Assembly: GCA_018260285.1 (NCBI GenBank)
Contig: JAGLBH010000101.1
Location: forward strand, 1-6,488
Direction of reading: 5' to 3'
From: Arthrobacter sp.
GTDB lineage: Bacteria > Actinomycetota > Actinomycetes > Actinomycetales > Micrococcaceae
DNA length: 6,488 nt
This document shows, in pieces, positions 1-5,488 of this stretch (position 1 is the first letter of the stretch; each line of letters starts with the position of its first letter). A model generated the notes under the pieces. The model was not told the DNA's origin. It saw only the letters and a program-made list of their open reading frames with translations, and searched no databases. The translations under genes and the position numbers were made by a program.

Positions 1-1431
1 GTCGCCGCCCTCCAGCACGCGATCTCCGGCCCCCGCGAGGGGGAGAGCCGCAGCCGCATTCCCGACGCCGAGCGCGTTTTCCGCCAGGCGATCGGCGTGC
101 TCGACGACGTGGCCATCTGGGTCACGGGCCGCACCCAGCGAGGCTCTGTGCGCTACTACGTGAGCATCATCCTCGCCGTGGCCGCTGCGGCCCCGCTCGC
201 CGCGATCCTCGTGGCGCGGGCCCACGGAGCGGGCCAGCCGCTCTTCCCGACGCAGTGGCACTACGGGGACTCGCTCGCGCAGGTGGTTGCGGCAGTCGCC
301 GTCGCCGTCGTCTCCATCGCGGCCCTGGGGGCCAACAAGCGCTTCCTGGCCGTGCTCCTCGTCTCCGTGGCGGGCTACGGGCTGGCCGTGATCTTCGCCC
401 TCCAGGGCGCTCCGGACCTGGCCCTGACGCAGGTGCTCGTGGAGACGGTCGTGACCGTGGCCGTCGTCCTGGCCCTGCGCGTGCTGCCCGCCCACATGGA
501 GCCCGCGCGGGAGTCGAGCCACAAGCTCTTCCGCGCGTGCCTCGGCGTGGCCTTCGGCACCGCCATGTTCTTCGTCGGGGCGCTCGCGATGAACTCCCGG
601 ACCGCGCTGCCCGTCTCCCTCGAGTTCCCCCGCCTGGCCTACGAGGGCGGCGGCGGGGCGAACATCGTCAACGTGACCCTCGTGGACATCCGCGCCTGGG
701 ACACGTTCGGGGAGGTCTCCGTGCTGGCGATCGCCGCCACGGGCGTGGCCAGCCTCATCTTCGTCTCCGGCCGCGGGGACCAGCAGCTCCACGCGGGCTT
801 CTCCTCCTCCGTGGCCGAGGGCGCCGTCCAGCGCGGCTCCGTCCGGGGCACGGACCGCTTCAGCGAGGCTCCCCGCACCCCGTGGATCACCGCGGGCCAC
901 ACGCTCGACGCCGGGTCCCGCTCGATCATGCTCGAGGTCGTCGTGCGCATGGTCTTCCACACGCTCATGATGGTCTCCGTCTTCCTCCTCGCGGCAGGGC
1001 ACAACGAGCCCGGCGGCGGATTCGCGGCGGGCCTCATGGCCGGGCTCGCGCTCGCAGTCCGGTACTTCGCCGGCGGGCGCTACGAGCTCTACGAGGCCAT
1101 GCCGATCTCCGCCGGAACCATGCTCGGCTGGGGGCTCGCGATCATCTCGCTCTGCGCGATCGTGCCCCTCTTCTTCGGCGGCCACGTGCTCCAGGCGGCC
1201 ATCGTCCAGTTCTCCCTCCCCCTCCTGGGCGGCGTCAAGCTGACGACGAGCACGATCTTCGACATCGGGGTCTTCCTCATCGTCGTCGGGCTCGTCTCGG
1301 ACGTGCTCCGCAGCTTCGGGTCCCGCCTGGACTGGCTCGCGGCCCACAACGCCCTGGCCTCTGACAAGGGCCCCCAGAACCAGATCTCCCTGCCCTCCGG
1401 GTCGGACCTCTCCGAGGAGGTGGCTCGATGA
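1..1431 (+). CDS. mrpA: Na+/H+ antiporter subunit A with fused MrpB domain (5'-truncated)
   Basis: This is the C-terminal part (476 codons visible) of the large MrpA/MnhA subunit of the multi-subunit cation/proton antiporter in the cytoplasmic membrane. The frame is open from base 1, and the GTG at 97 is probably internal, because a full MrpA needs an upstream NuoL-like domain that lies outside the window. Visible residues about 110-165 form the DUF4040 (MrpA C-terminal/MbhD-like) segment, with the signature APDLALTQVLVET starting at residue 137. An MbhE-like stretch follows around residues 218-250 (GGGGANIVNV...DTFGEVSVL). A hydrophilic linker then leads to a complete MnhB domain at about residues 308-440, with GHNEPGGGFAAGL and later KLTTSTIFDIGVF. 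No separate mrpB follows, so A and B are one polypeptide, as is common in Actinobacteria. The stop overlaps the mrpC start (ATGA). What is inferred is full-length intactness, since the N-terminus is not visible. Confidence 0.95.
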   Translation, partial: VAALQHAISGPREGESRSRIPDAERVFRQAIGVLDDVAIWVTGRTQRGSVRYYVSIILAVAAAAPLAAILVARAHGAGQPLFPTQWHYGDSLAQVVAAVAVAVVSIAALGANKRFLAVLLVSVAGYGLAVIFALQGAPDLALTQVLVETVVTVAVVLALRVLPAHMEPARESSHKLFRACLGVAFGTAMFFVGALAMNSRTALPVSLEFPRLAYEGGGGANIVNVTLVDIRAWDTFGEVSVLAIAATGVASLIFVSGRGDQQLHAGFSSSVAEGAVQRGSVRGTDRFSEAPRTPWITAGHTLDAGSRSIMLEVVVRMVFHTLMMVSVFLLAAGHNEPGGGFAAGLMAGLALAVRYFAGGRYELYEAMPISAGTMLGWGLAIISLCAIVPLFFGGHVLQAAIVQFSLPLLGGVKLTTSTIFDIGVFLIVVGLVSDVLRSFGSRLDWLAAHNALASDKGPQNQISLPSGSDLSEEVAR

Positions 1432-1856
1432 GCGCCAACATCACCCTGCTGGCCCTCATGGCCGTGCTCTACGCGGCGGGCATCTACCTGCTGCTCGAGC
1501 GCTCCCTGACGCGCGTGCTCCTGGCCCTCGTCCTTCTGACGAACGCCACGAACATCCTCATCCTCGCCACGGGCGGGTTCGCGGGCCTGGCCCCGCTCGT
1601 CTCCAAGGGCACCCCCGCGCAGGACTACAACGACCCCCTGCCGCAGGCCTTCATCCTCACGTCGATCGTCATCAGCTTCGCTGTGACCGCCTTCCTGCTG
1701 GGCATCATCTATCGCACGTGGGTGATCCGCCGCAGGGACGAGATCGAGCGGGACACCGAGGATGCCGCCGTGGCCGCGAAGGAGTCCTGGGACGAAGAGG
1801 AAGACGCGGAGATCATTCACGAGGGAACCGAGTTCACGAAGGAGCACGAGGGATGA
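1428..1856 (+). CDS. mrpC: Na+/H+ antiporter subunit C (MrpC/MnhC)
   Basis: This is a NuoK-like small membrane subunit of the Mrp antiporter, 142 aa. Three hydrophobic segments are visible at about residues 4-23, 28-50 and 73-96. The family hallmark DPLPQAFILTSIVIS at residues 69-83 opens the third helix, and TNATNILIL in helix 2 also fits. The ATG at 1428 overlaps the mrpA stop by 4 bases (ATGA). It has a strong Shine-Dalgarno GAGGAGG at 1414-1420, 7 bases upstream, which decides the start. After the last helix comes a charged tail of about 40 residues (103-142), rich in Asp and Glu and probably cytoplasmic. It makes the protein longer than the roughly 110-115 aa of Bacillus MrpC. The role of the tail is unknown. 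Confidence 0.96.
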   Translation: MSANITLLALMAVLYAAGIYLLLERSLTRVLLALVLLTNATNILILATGGFAGLAPLVSKGTPAQDYNDPLPQAFILTSIVISFAVTAFLLGIIYRTWVIRRRDEIERDTEDAAVAAKESWDEEEDAEIIHEGTEFTKEHEG

Positions 1857-3445
1857 TCGACACCACCGCCGCCGCCCCGTTCGCGATCGGGATCCCCTTC
1901 CTGGGCGCTGCCCTCGCGTTCCTCCTGGCCCGCAGCCCCCGGATCCAGCGGATCATCGCCCTCACGGCGCTCAGCCTGACGCTGCTCCTCGAGGCCAGCC
2001 TGCTCCTCTCCACCGCCCAGGCCGGGCCTCGCGCGGTGTTCCTCGGGGGGTGGGCCCCGCCCTACGGCATCACGATGGTCGTGGACTCGTTCGCGAGCTT
2101 CATGCTTGTGGTCTCCACGCTCGTCTCCCTCGCGGTCCTCGTCTTCGCCACCGACCAGGGGGCGGACGAGTCCGAGAGCGACGGGCCGGTGACGATCTTC
2201 TACCCGACCTTCCTCATCCTTGTGGCGGGCGTCTCCAACGCCTTCCTCGCAGGGGACCTCTTCAACCTCTACGTGGGCTTCGAGATCCTGCTCACCGCGA
2301 GCTACGTCCTCATGACCCTCGGCGCCACGGACGCGCGCATCCGGGCGGCGCTCACCTACGTGGTGGTCTCCGTCGTCTCCTCCGTCCTCTTCCTCATCGC
2401 CATCGGCATGATCTACGGGGCCACGGGCACGGTCAACATGGCGGACCTGGCCTCCAAGCTGGACGCGCTCCCCGAGGGCACCCGGTACGCGCTCCACGCC
2501 ATGCTCCTCGTGGCGTTCGGGATCAAGGCGGCCGTGTTCCCCCTCTCCTTCTGGCTGCCGGACTCCTATCCGACGGCGCCCGCCCCCGTGACGGCCGTGT
2601 TCGCCGGGCTCCTGACGAAGGTCGGCGTCTACGCGATGATCCGCACGGAGACCCTGCTCTTCTCGGGGGACGACTTCGGCCCGCTCCTCATGGCGGTCGG
2701 CGGGATCACGATGATCGTGGGCATCCTGGGCGCCCTGGCCCAGTACGACCTCAAGCGCCTCCTCTCCTTCACCCTCGTGAGCCACATCGGGTACCTCATC
2801 TTCGGCATCGGGACCGGCTCCGTCACGGGGATGGGGGCCTCGATCTACTACGTGGCCCACCACATCATCGTGCAGACCTCGCTCTTCCTCGTCGCCGGGC
2901 TCATCGAGCGGCAGCGGGGCGTGACGAACATCGAGCGCCTCGGCGGCCTCGCCAAGACCAGCCCGTTCCTCGCGCTGCTCTTCTTCATCCCCGCCATGAA
3001 CCTGGCGGGCATCCCGCCGATGTCCGGGTTCCTCGGCAAGGTGGGCCTCGTCAACGCGGGCATCGAGGAGAACAGCGGCATCGGGTGGACGCTCGTCGCC
3101 GTCTCCATCGTCACCTCCCTGCTCACCCTCCTGGCGATCGCCCGCGTGTGGAACCGCGCGTTCTGGCGCGAGCCGGGCGAGTCCAAGATCGCCGCCGCGC
3201 AGATGGGCCTCTCCGAGGACCAGCCGGGCTCCGCGCCCACGGCCACGATGTACGGGGCGACGGCGGTGCTCGTCGTCGCCGGTCTCTCCCTCACCCTGGG
3301 GGCGGGGCCGCTGTACACGATGGCGGACCGCTCGGCCTCGCAGCTGCTGGAGCGCGCGCCGTACGTCGAGGCGGTGCTCGGAAAAGAGGCCCTCACCGGA
3401 CTGAAGCCCAGCCACGGCGGCCCGACCCAGGGGGAGAGCACGTGA
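1853..3445 (+). CDS. mrpD: Na+/H+ antiporter subunit D (MrpD/MnhD)
   Basis: This is the second antiporter-like (proton-pumping type, NuoM/NuoN-related) subunit of the Mrp complex, 530 aa with about 14 predicted membrane helices. Visible family features are the acidic helix motif FNLYVGFEILL with E144 (the Glu shared by MrpD, NuoL, NuoM and NuoN), GIKAAVFPLSFWLPDSYP with K225, LLTKVGVYA with K256, and PPMSGFLGKVGL near residue 388. These residues normally build the transmembrane proton path. At the discontinuous-helix motif HHIIVQTSLFL the residue at 341 is Gln. I chose the ATG at 1853, which overlaps the mrpC stop as ATGA and has AAGGAG at 1839-1844. The in-frame ATG at 1718 would add 45 low-complexity Arg/Gly residues unlike MrpD and was rejected. 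The C-terminus after residue 445 is mostly hydrophilic apart from one late helix (about 466-486). Confidence 0.97.
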   Translation: MIDTTAAAPFAIGIPFLGAALAFLLARSPRIQRIIALTALSLTLLLEASLLLSTAQAGPRAVFLGGWAPPYGITMVVDSFASFMLVVSTLVSLAVLVFATDQGADESESDGPVTIFYPTFLILVAGVSNAFLAGDLFNLYVGFEILLTASYVLMTLGATDARIRAALTYVVVSVVSSVLFLIAIGMIYGATGTVNMADLASKLDALPEGTRYALHAMLLVAFGIKAAVFPLSFWLPDSYPTAPAPVTAVFAGLLTKVGVYAMIRTETLLFSGDDFGPLLMAVGGITMIVGILGALAQYDLKRLLSFTLVSHIGYLIFGIGTGSVTGMGASIYYVAHHIIVQTSLFLVAGLIERQRGVTNIERLGGLAKTSPFLALLFFIPAMNLAGIPPMSGFLGKVGLVNAGIEENSGIGWTLVAVSIVTSLLTLLAIARVWNRAFWREPGESKIAAAQMGLSEDQPGSAPTATMYGATAVLVVAGLSLTLGAGPLYTMADRSASQLLERAPYVEAVLGKEALTGLKPSHGGPTQGEST

Positions 3446-4161
3446 CCTCGATCAAGAATCTCAATGACCTCGGACGCCCGGACGCCGAGGGGCAGGACCC
3501 GCACACGGAGGCGCCCCACCTGGACCCCGAGATGAGCGACGTCCCCACCAAGGCCCGTCGCCGCGGGGCCGTCCCCCTCCGCAAAGAGCTGCCCCTCCTC
3601 CTCTGGCTCGTGGCGGCCTGGCTCGCGATGACCCGCTCCGTCGAGCCGATCAACCTGCTCTTCGGCGCGGTCCTCGCCTGGGTTGTGGCCCACGTGTTCC
3701 GGCTGCCCCCGGTGGACCTCTCGGGGCGGTTCCACCTGGGCAAGGCCTTCGTCATGGTCTTCAGGATCATCGGGCAGGCCTTCGCGGCGAGCGCCCGCGT
3801 CTTCATGCTGGCCGTCACGCGCAGGCCGGAGACGAGGTCCTCGATCCTGCGGATCCCGCTCGTCACCCATGACGACCTCATCATCACCGCCGTCTCCCAC
3901 GCGCTGGCGATCGTCCCGGGGTCCATCGTGTGCGAGGTGGACCGGGACAACTCGATCCTCTACCTGCACGTGCTCGGCGCGGAGACGGAGGACGACGCCG
4001 ACGAGGTCATCCGCAGGGCGCAGCAGACAGAGCTGCAGATTCTCGAGATCATGGGCAGGCCCGAGGAGCTTGAGATGGCCCGGCGCTGCACTGCGGGGGA
4101 GACCGCCCACGCAGGACGAGCCGCCCTGCCCGCAACCGCCGAGGAGGCCACCCAGTCATGA
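3442..4161 (+). CDS. mrpE: Na+/H+ antiporter subunit E (MrpE/MnhE), extended at both ends
   Basis: This is the MNHE-family subunit of the Mrp antiporter, 239 aa. The core spans about residues 46-210. It has hydrophobic segments near 50-64, 68-86 and 104-125, then a soluble domain with the family block HALAIVPGSIVCEVDRDN (153-170) followed by LYLHVLGAE. Typical MrpE proteins are about 160-170 aa, so roughly 45 hydrophilic residues before the core and about 25 after it are extra. The GTG start at 3442 overlaps the mrpD stop (GTGA) and has GGGGAG at 3431-3436 at good spacing. An in-frame ATG at 3532 would shorten the protein by 30 residues but has no convincing ribosome binding site. The stop overlaps the mrpF start. 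The core assignment is secure, while the exact start and the function of the tails are inferred. Confidence 0.93.
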   Translation: MTSIKNLNDLGRPDAEGQDPHTEAPHLDPEMSDVPTKARRRGAVPLRKELPLLLWLVAAWLAMTRSVEPINLLFGAVLAWVVAHVFRLPPVDLSGRFHLGKAFVMVFRIIGQAFAASARVFMLAVTRRPETRSSILRIPLVTHDDLIITAVSHALAIVPGSIVCEVDRDNSILYLHVLGAETEDDADEVIRRAQQTELQILEIMGRPEELEMARRCTAGETAHAGRAALPATAEEATQS

Positions 4162-4442
4162 GCACGTTCCTGGACATCTGCGCGGTTCTCTCGGGAACCC
4201 TCTTGGGGCTGGCCGCCGTCATCGCCGTCGTCCGGCTGCAGAAGGGCCCGCTCCTGCTGGACAGGGTCATCGCCCTGGACGTCCTCGTGACCGTCTTCGT
4301 CGGGGCGCTGTGCGTCTACATGGTGGCCACCGAGACCTTCGACCACATCGCGCTGCTCGTCATCCTCGCCGTCGTGGCGTGGGTCGGCACGCTCTCCTTC
4401 GCCATCTTCCTGGCTGACCGCAAGGGGGTGGGCGGCAAGTGA
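4158..4442 (+). CDS. mrpF: Na+/H+ antiporter subunit F (MrpF/MnhF)
   Basis: This is a small three-helix subunit of the Mrp complex, 94 aa, the usual length for the family. The diagnostic motif GPLLLDRVIALD lies at residues 30-41, and its two Asp residues (D35, D41) belong to the conserved acidic pattern of MrpF. Hydrophobic stretches fall at about 6-26, 36-57 and 63-86. The ATG at 4158 overlaps the mrpE stop by 4 bases and is preceded by GAGGAGG at 4141-4147. MrpF packs next to MrpA in known Mrp structures and is needed for complex activity. That role is taken from the family, not shown by this sequence. Confidence 0.96.
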   Translation: MSTFLDICAVLSGTLLGLAAVIAVVRLQKGPLLLDRVIALDVLVTVFVGALCVYMVATETFDHIALLVILAVVAWVGTLSFAIFLADRKGVGGK

Positions 4443-4870
4443 TGTGGGAGATCGCCCAGGCTGCGGCCGGCGTCATGCTCGTGGGCGGAGGGTTCTGGTG
4501 CTTTGCGGCGGCGATCGGCGTCGTCCGATTCCCCTCGGACATGGCGAGGCTCCACGCCGCGTCCAAGCCCCAGGTGGTGGGGCTGCTCATGTTCCTCCTG
4601 GCGGTGGCCCTCGTGGCGCGGGACTGGCGGCTGGTGCCGTTCCTGGCGTTCGTGTGGATCATGCAGCTCGTGACCGTGCCGATCAGCGCGCACATCGTGG
4701 CCCGCACGGCTCACCGGACGGCGAACGCCCCCTTCGCGGACCTCGTGCGGGACGACCTCGCCGAGGACCTGGCGGCCAACGACCGCGCGCAGTCGGACTC
4801 GCCGGACGGGGCAGGCGGGGACGAGCCCCCTGCGGAGGCCCCCGGCGCGGACGGGCCTCTCAAAGGCTGA
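4442..4870 (+). CDS. mrpG: Na+/H+ antiporter subunit G (MrpG/MnhG)
   Basis: This is the last Mrp antiporter subunit, 142 aa from the ATG at 4442. The family block is clear: GVVRFPSDMARLHAASKPQ at residues 26-44, then two further hydrophobic segments (about 45-58 and 64-84) and the PISAHIVARTAHR motif at 80-92. The ATG overlaps the last base of the mrpF stop (TGATG). A GTG directly upstream at 4439 would add one residue and cannot be excluded. The ribosome binding site is a loose G-run at 4424-4430, so translation probably relies on coupling to mrpF. From about residue 98 the protein continues as a hydrophilic tail rich in Asp, Glu, Ala, Pro and Gly. That tail is not part of the conserved domain and looks disordered. 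No further Mrp gene follows, so the operon ends here. Confidence 0.95.
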   Translation: MWEIAQAAAGVMLVGGGFWCFAAAIGVVRFPSDMARLHAASKPQVVGLLMFLLAVALVARDWRLVPFLAFVWIMQLVTVPISAHIVARTAHRTANAPFADLVRDDLAEDLAANDRAQSDSPDGAGGDEPPAEAPGADGPLKG

Positions 4871-4879
4871 ACACGCAGA

Positions 4880-4934
4880 GAACGGAAGCGGGAGGCGCCG
4901 TTCGTCAGTGAAGCGGCTGTGAGGCTGCGCTGAC
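4880..4934. terminator. Two weak hairpins between convergent genes, possible terminator
   Basis: Just after the mrpG stop there is GAACGG (4880-4885) pairing with CCGTTC (4898-4903) around a 12-base loop. A second imperfect stem follows: GTCAGTG (4904-4910) pairs with CGCTGAC (4928-4934), including one G-T pair, with AGC/GCT nested inside. The second stem touches the stop codon of the convergent DUF4235 gene. Neither hairpin has a T-run on either strand, so neither is a classic intrinsic terminator. They could help end transcription from both sides, but they may also be chance pairing in GC-rich DNA. Confidence 0.3.
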
Positions 4935-5197
4935 TAGGCCACCTCGGTGCGGCTGCGGTGGAAGCCCTTGATGGCCTTGCCCTGCAGCTTGCGGATGGAC
5001 TGCGCCACGATGGCGGAGACGGCTGCGGAGACCACGGCGAAGGCCACGGCCTGGGCGAACGACTGGTCCACTTCCTCGCCCTTCTTGGGCGGCTCGTTGC
5101 CCGTGGTCTTCTTCCAGATGACGTCCACGAGCTTGGTGCTGGCGAATCCTGCGCCCAGGCTGGCAGCCGTGCCGAGAAGCTTGATAATCGGTTCCAC
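4934..5197 (-). CDS. DUF4235 family small membrane protein
   Basis: This is an 87-aa protein matching the pattern of the DUF4235 family, which is widespread in Actinobacteria and has no established function. Two hydrophobic segments are visible (about residues 4-27 and 47-68). A polar loop with Pro, Lys and Glu (TTGNEPPKKGEE) separates them. The C-terminal tail is basic (residues 69-84, with five Lys/Arg). The GTG start at 5195-5197 is set by an excellent Shine-Dalgarno AAGGAG (complement of 5203-5208) 5 bases upstream. The next upstream codons lack a better start. The gene is convergent with mrpG and divergent from the thiamine operon, so it forms its own transcription unit. The family call is by recognition of the sequence pattern. 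No role in the antiporter or in thiamine uptake can be claimed from position alone. Confidence 0.88.
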   Translation of the reverse strand: MEPIIKLLGTAASLGAGFASTKLVDVIWKKTTGNEPPKKGEEVDQSFAQAVAFAVVSAAVSAIVAQSIRKLQGKAIKGFHRSRTEVA

Positions 5198-5302
5198 AGT
5201 GACTCCTTATAAACAAATGTGATGTGGGGATGCGCGCTGCGGCCCCTGGAGCGCGAGCCGCGTGCGCGAGCATGAGGACAGCATATCCGCCCCGCCTTGG
5301 GA

Positions 5303-5308
5303 TAGAGT
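5303..5308 (+). promoter_or_regulatory. Candidate -10 box of the thiamine operon
   Basis: TAGAGT matches four of six bases of TATAAT and would start transcription about 10 bases upstream of the riboswitch P1 stem, which is where a promoter is needed. A TTGACA-like AGGACA lies at 5275-5280, but the 22-base spacing is too long. This is therefore at best a -10-only promoter, and the call is weak. Confidence 0.25.
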
Positions 5309-5325
5309 GAGACCTGCACATTGCA

Positions 5326-5430
5326 AGACAGGGGAGCGCCGGCCGCAAGGCCATAAACCAGGGCGCTGAGAGTGCGATCATCGCAGACCCTCGAACCTGA
5401 TCCGGTTAGCACCGGCGCTAGGGAGTCGAG
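5326..5430 (+). promoter_or_regulatory. TPP riboswitch aptamer (THI element)
   Basis: This RNA leader binds thiamine pyrophosphate and represses the thiamine transport genes downstream. The hallmark conserved stretches are all present: CTGAGA at 5366-5371, ACCC at 5387-5390, GAACCTGATCCGG at 5393-5405, and CCGGCGCTAGGGA at 5412-5424. P3 is AGCGCC (5335-5340) with GGCGCT (5362-5367), carrying an inner GGCC-GCAA-GGCC hairpin (5341-5352). P5 is CCGG (5402-5405) with CCGG (5412-5415). P2 is GGG near 5331-5334 with ACCC. A short P1 can form between GAC (5327-5329) and GTC (5425-5427). An extra small stem TGCGA/TCGCA (5373-5385) sits between CTGAGA and the P2 arm, where such elements vary. Its position just ahead of ykoE fits the usual regulon. 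The outer boundaries are approximate. Confidence 0.96.
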
Positions 5431-5480
5431 CTTCTCGCCAGGCACGCGCCTGGCCCCCTCCCGCGCTCTTTTATGGGAGG
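5415..5480 (+). promoter_or_regulatory. Riboswitch expression platform: SD sequestor and anti-sequestor
   Basis: The ykoE Shine-Dalgarno GGGAGG (5475-5480) can pair fully with CCTCCC (5457-5462) in a 6-bp stem with a 12-base loop, which would hide the ribosome site. The same CTCCCGCGC (5458-5466) can instead pair with the aptamer's own GCGC (5415-5418) and GGGAG (5421-5425). That gives 9 bp with a 2-base bulge, enclosing a perfect 7-bp hairpin GCCAGGC-ACGC-GCCTGGC (5437-5454). The two pairings are mutually exclusive. The second breaks the ligand-bound aptamer, which is the expected logic of a translational OFF switch. No T-run directly follows the 7-bp hairpin, so transcription termination is less likely. 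The pairings are seen in the sequence, while the mechanism is inferred. Confidence 0.6.
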
Positions 5481-5488
5481 ACCCACTC

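Noticed and set aside
1817..3415. Long open frame of 532 codons on the - strand opposite mrpD
   Set aside because: It is a shadow of mrpD produced by GC-rich codon bias. Its composition is extremely Glu/Asp/Arg/Gly-rich, with no recognisable domain and no fitting ribosome site, while the + strand frame is an unmistakable MrpD.
1762..3441. Upstream extension of the mrpE frame through mrpD
   Set aside because: The frame is open far upstream, but the translation is Arg/Pro/Gly low-complexity. Real MrpE sequence begins only near 3442, where a GTG overlaps the mrpD stop and has a ribosome site.
5321..5326. TTGCAA as a -35 box for the DUF4235 gene on the - strand
   Set aside because: With a 16-base spacer it would pair with TATCCC, a poor -10, and it lies at the edge of the riboswitch. 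The evidence is too thin to list as a promoter.
5437..5473. GCCAGGC/GCCTGGC hairpin with downstream TCTTTTA as an intrinsic terminator
   Set aside because: The T-rich stretch starts about 12 bases after the stem rather than directly behind it, and is interrupted by a CCTCCCGCGC segment that pairs better with the SD or the aptamer. A translational switch explains the bases better.
5473..5475. ATG overlapping the ykoE Shine-Dalgarno region
   Set aside because: It is out of frame with ykoE, has no ribosome site of its own, and its reading frame gives Arg/Gly-rich shadow protein.
5372..5488. Longer ykoE start inside the riboswitch
   Set aside because: The in-frame extension would translate the aptamer core and the leader. 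The ATG at 5489 has the GGGAGG site at correct spacing, and the riboswitch must stay untranslated.
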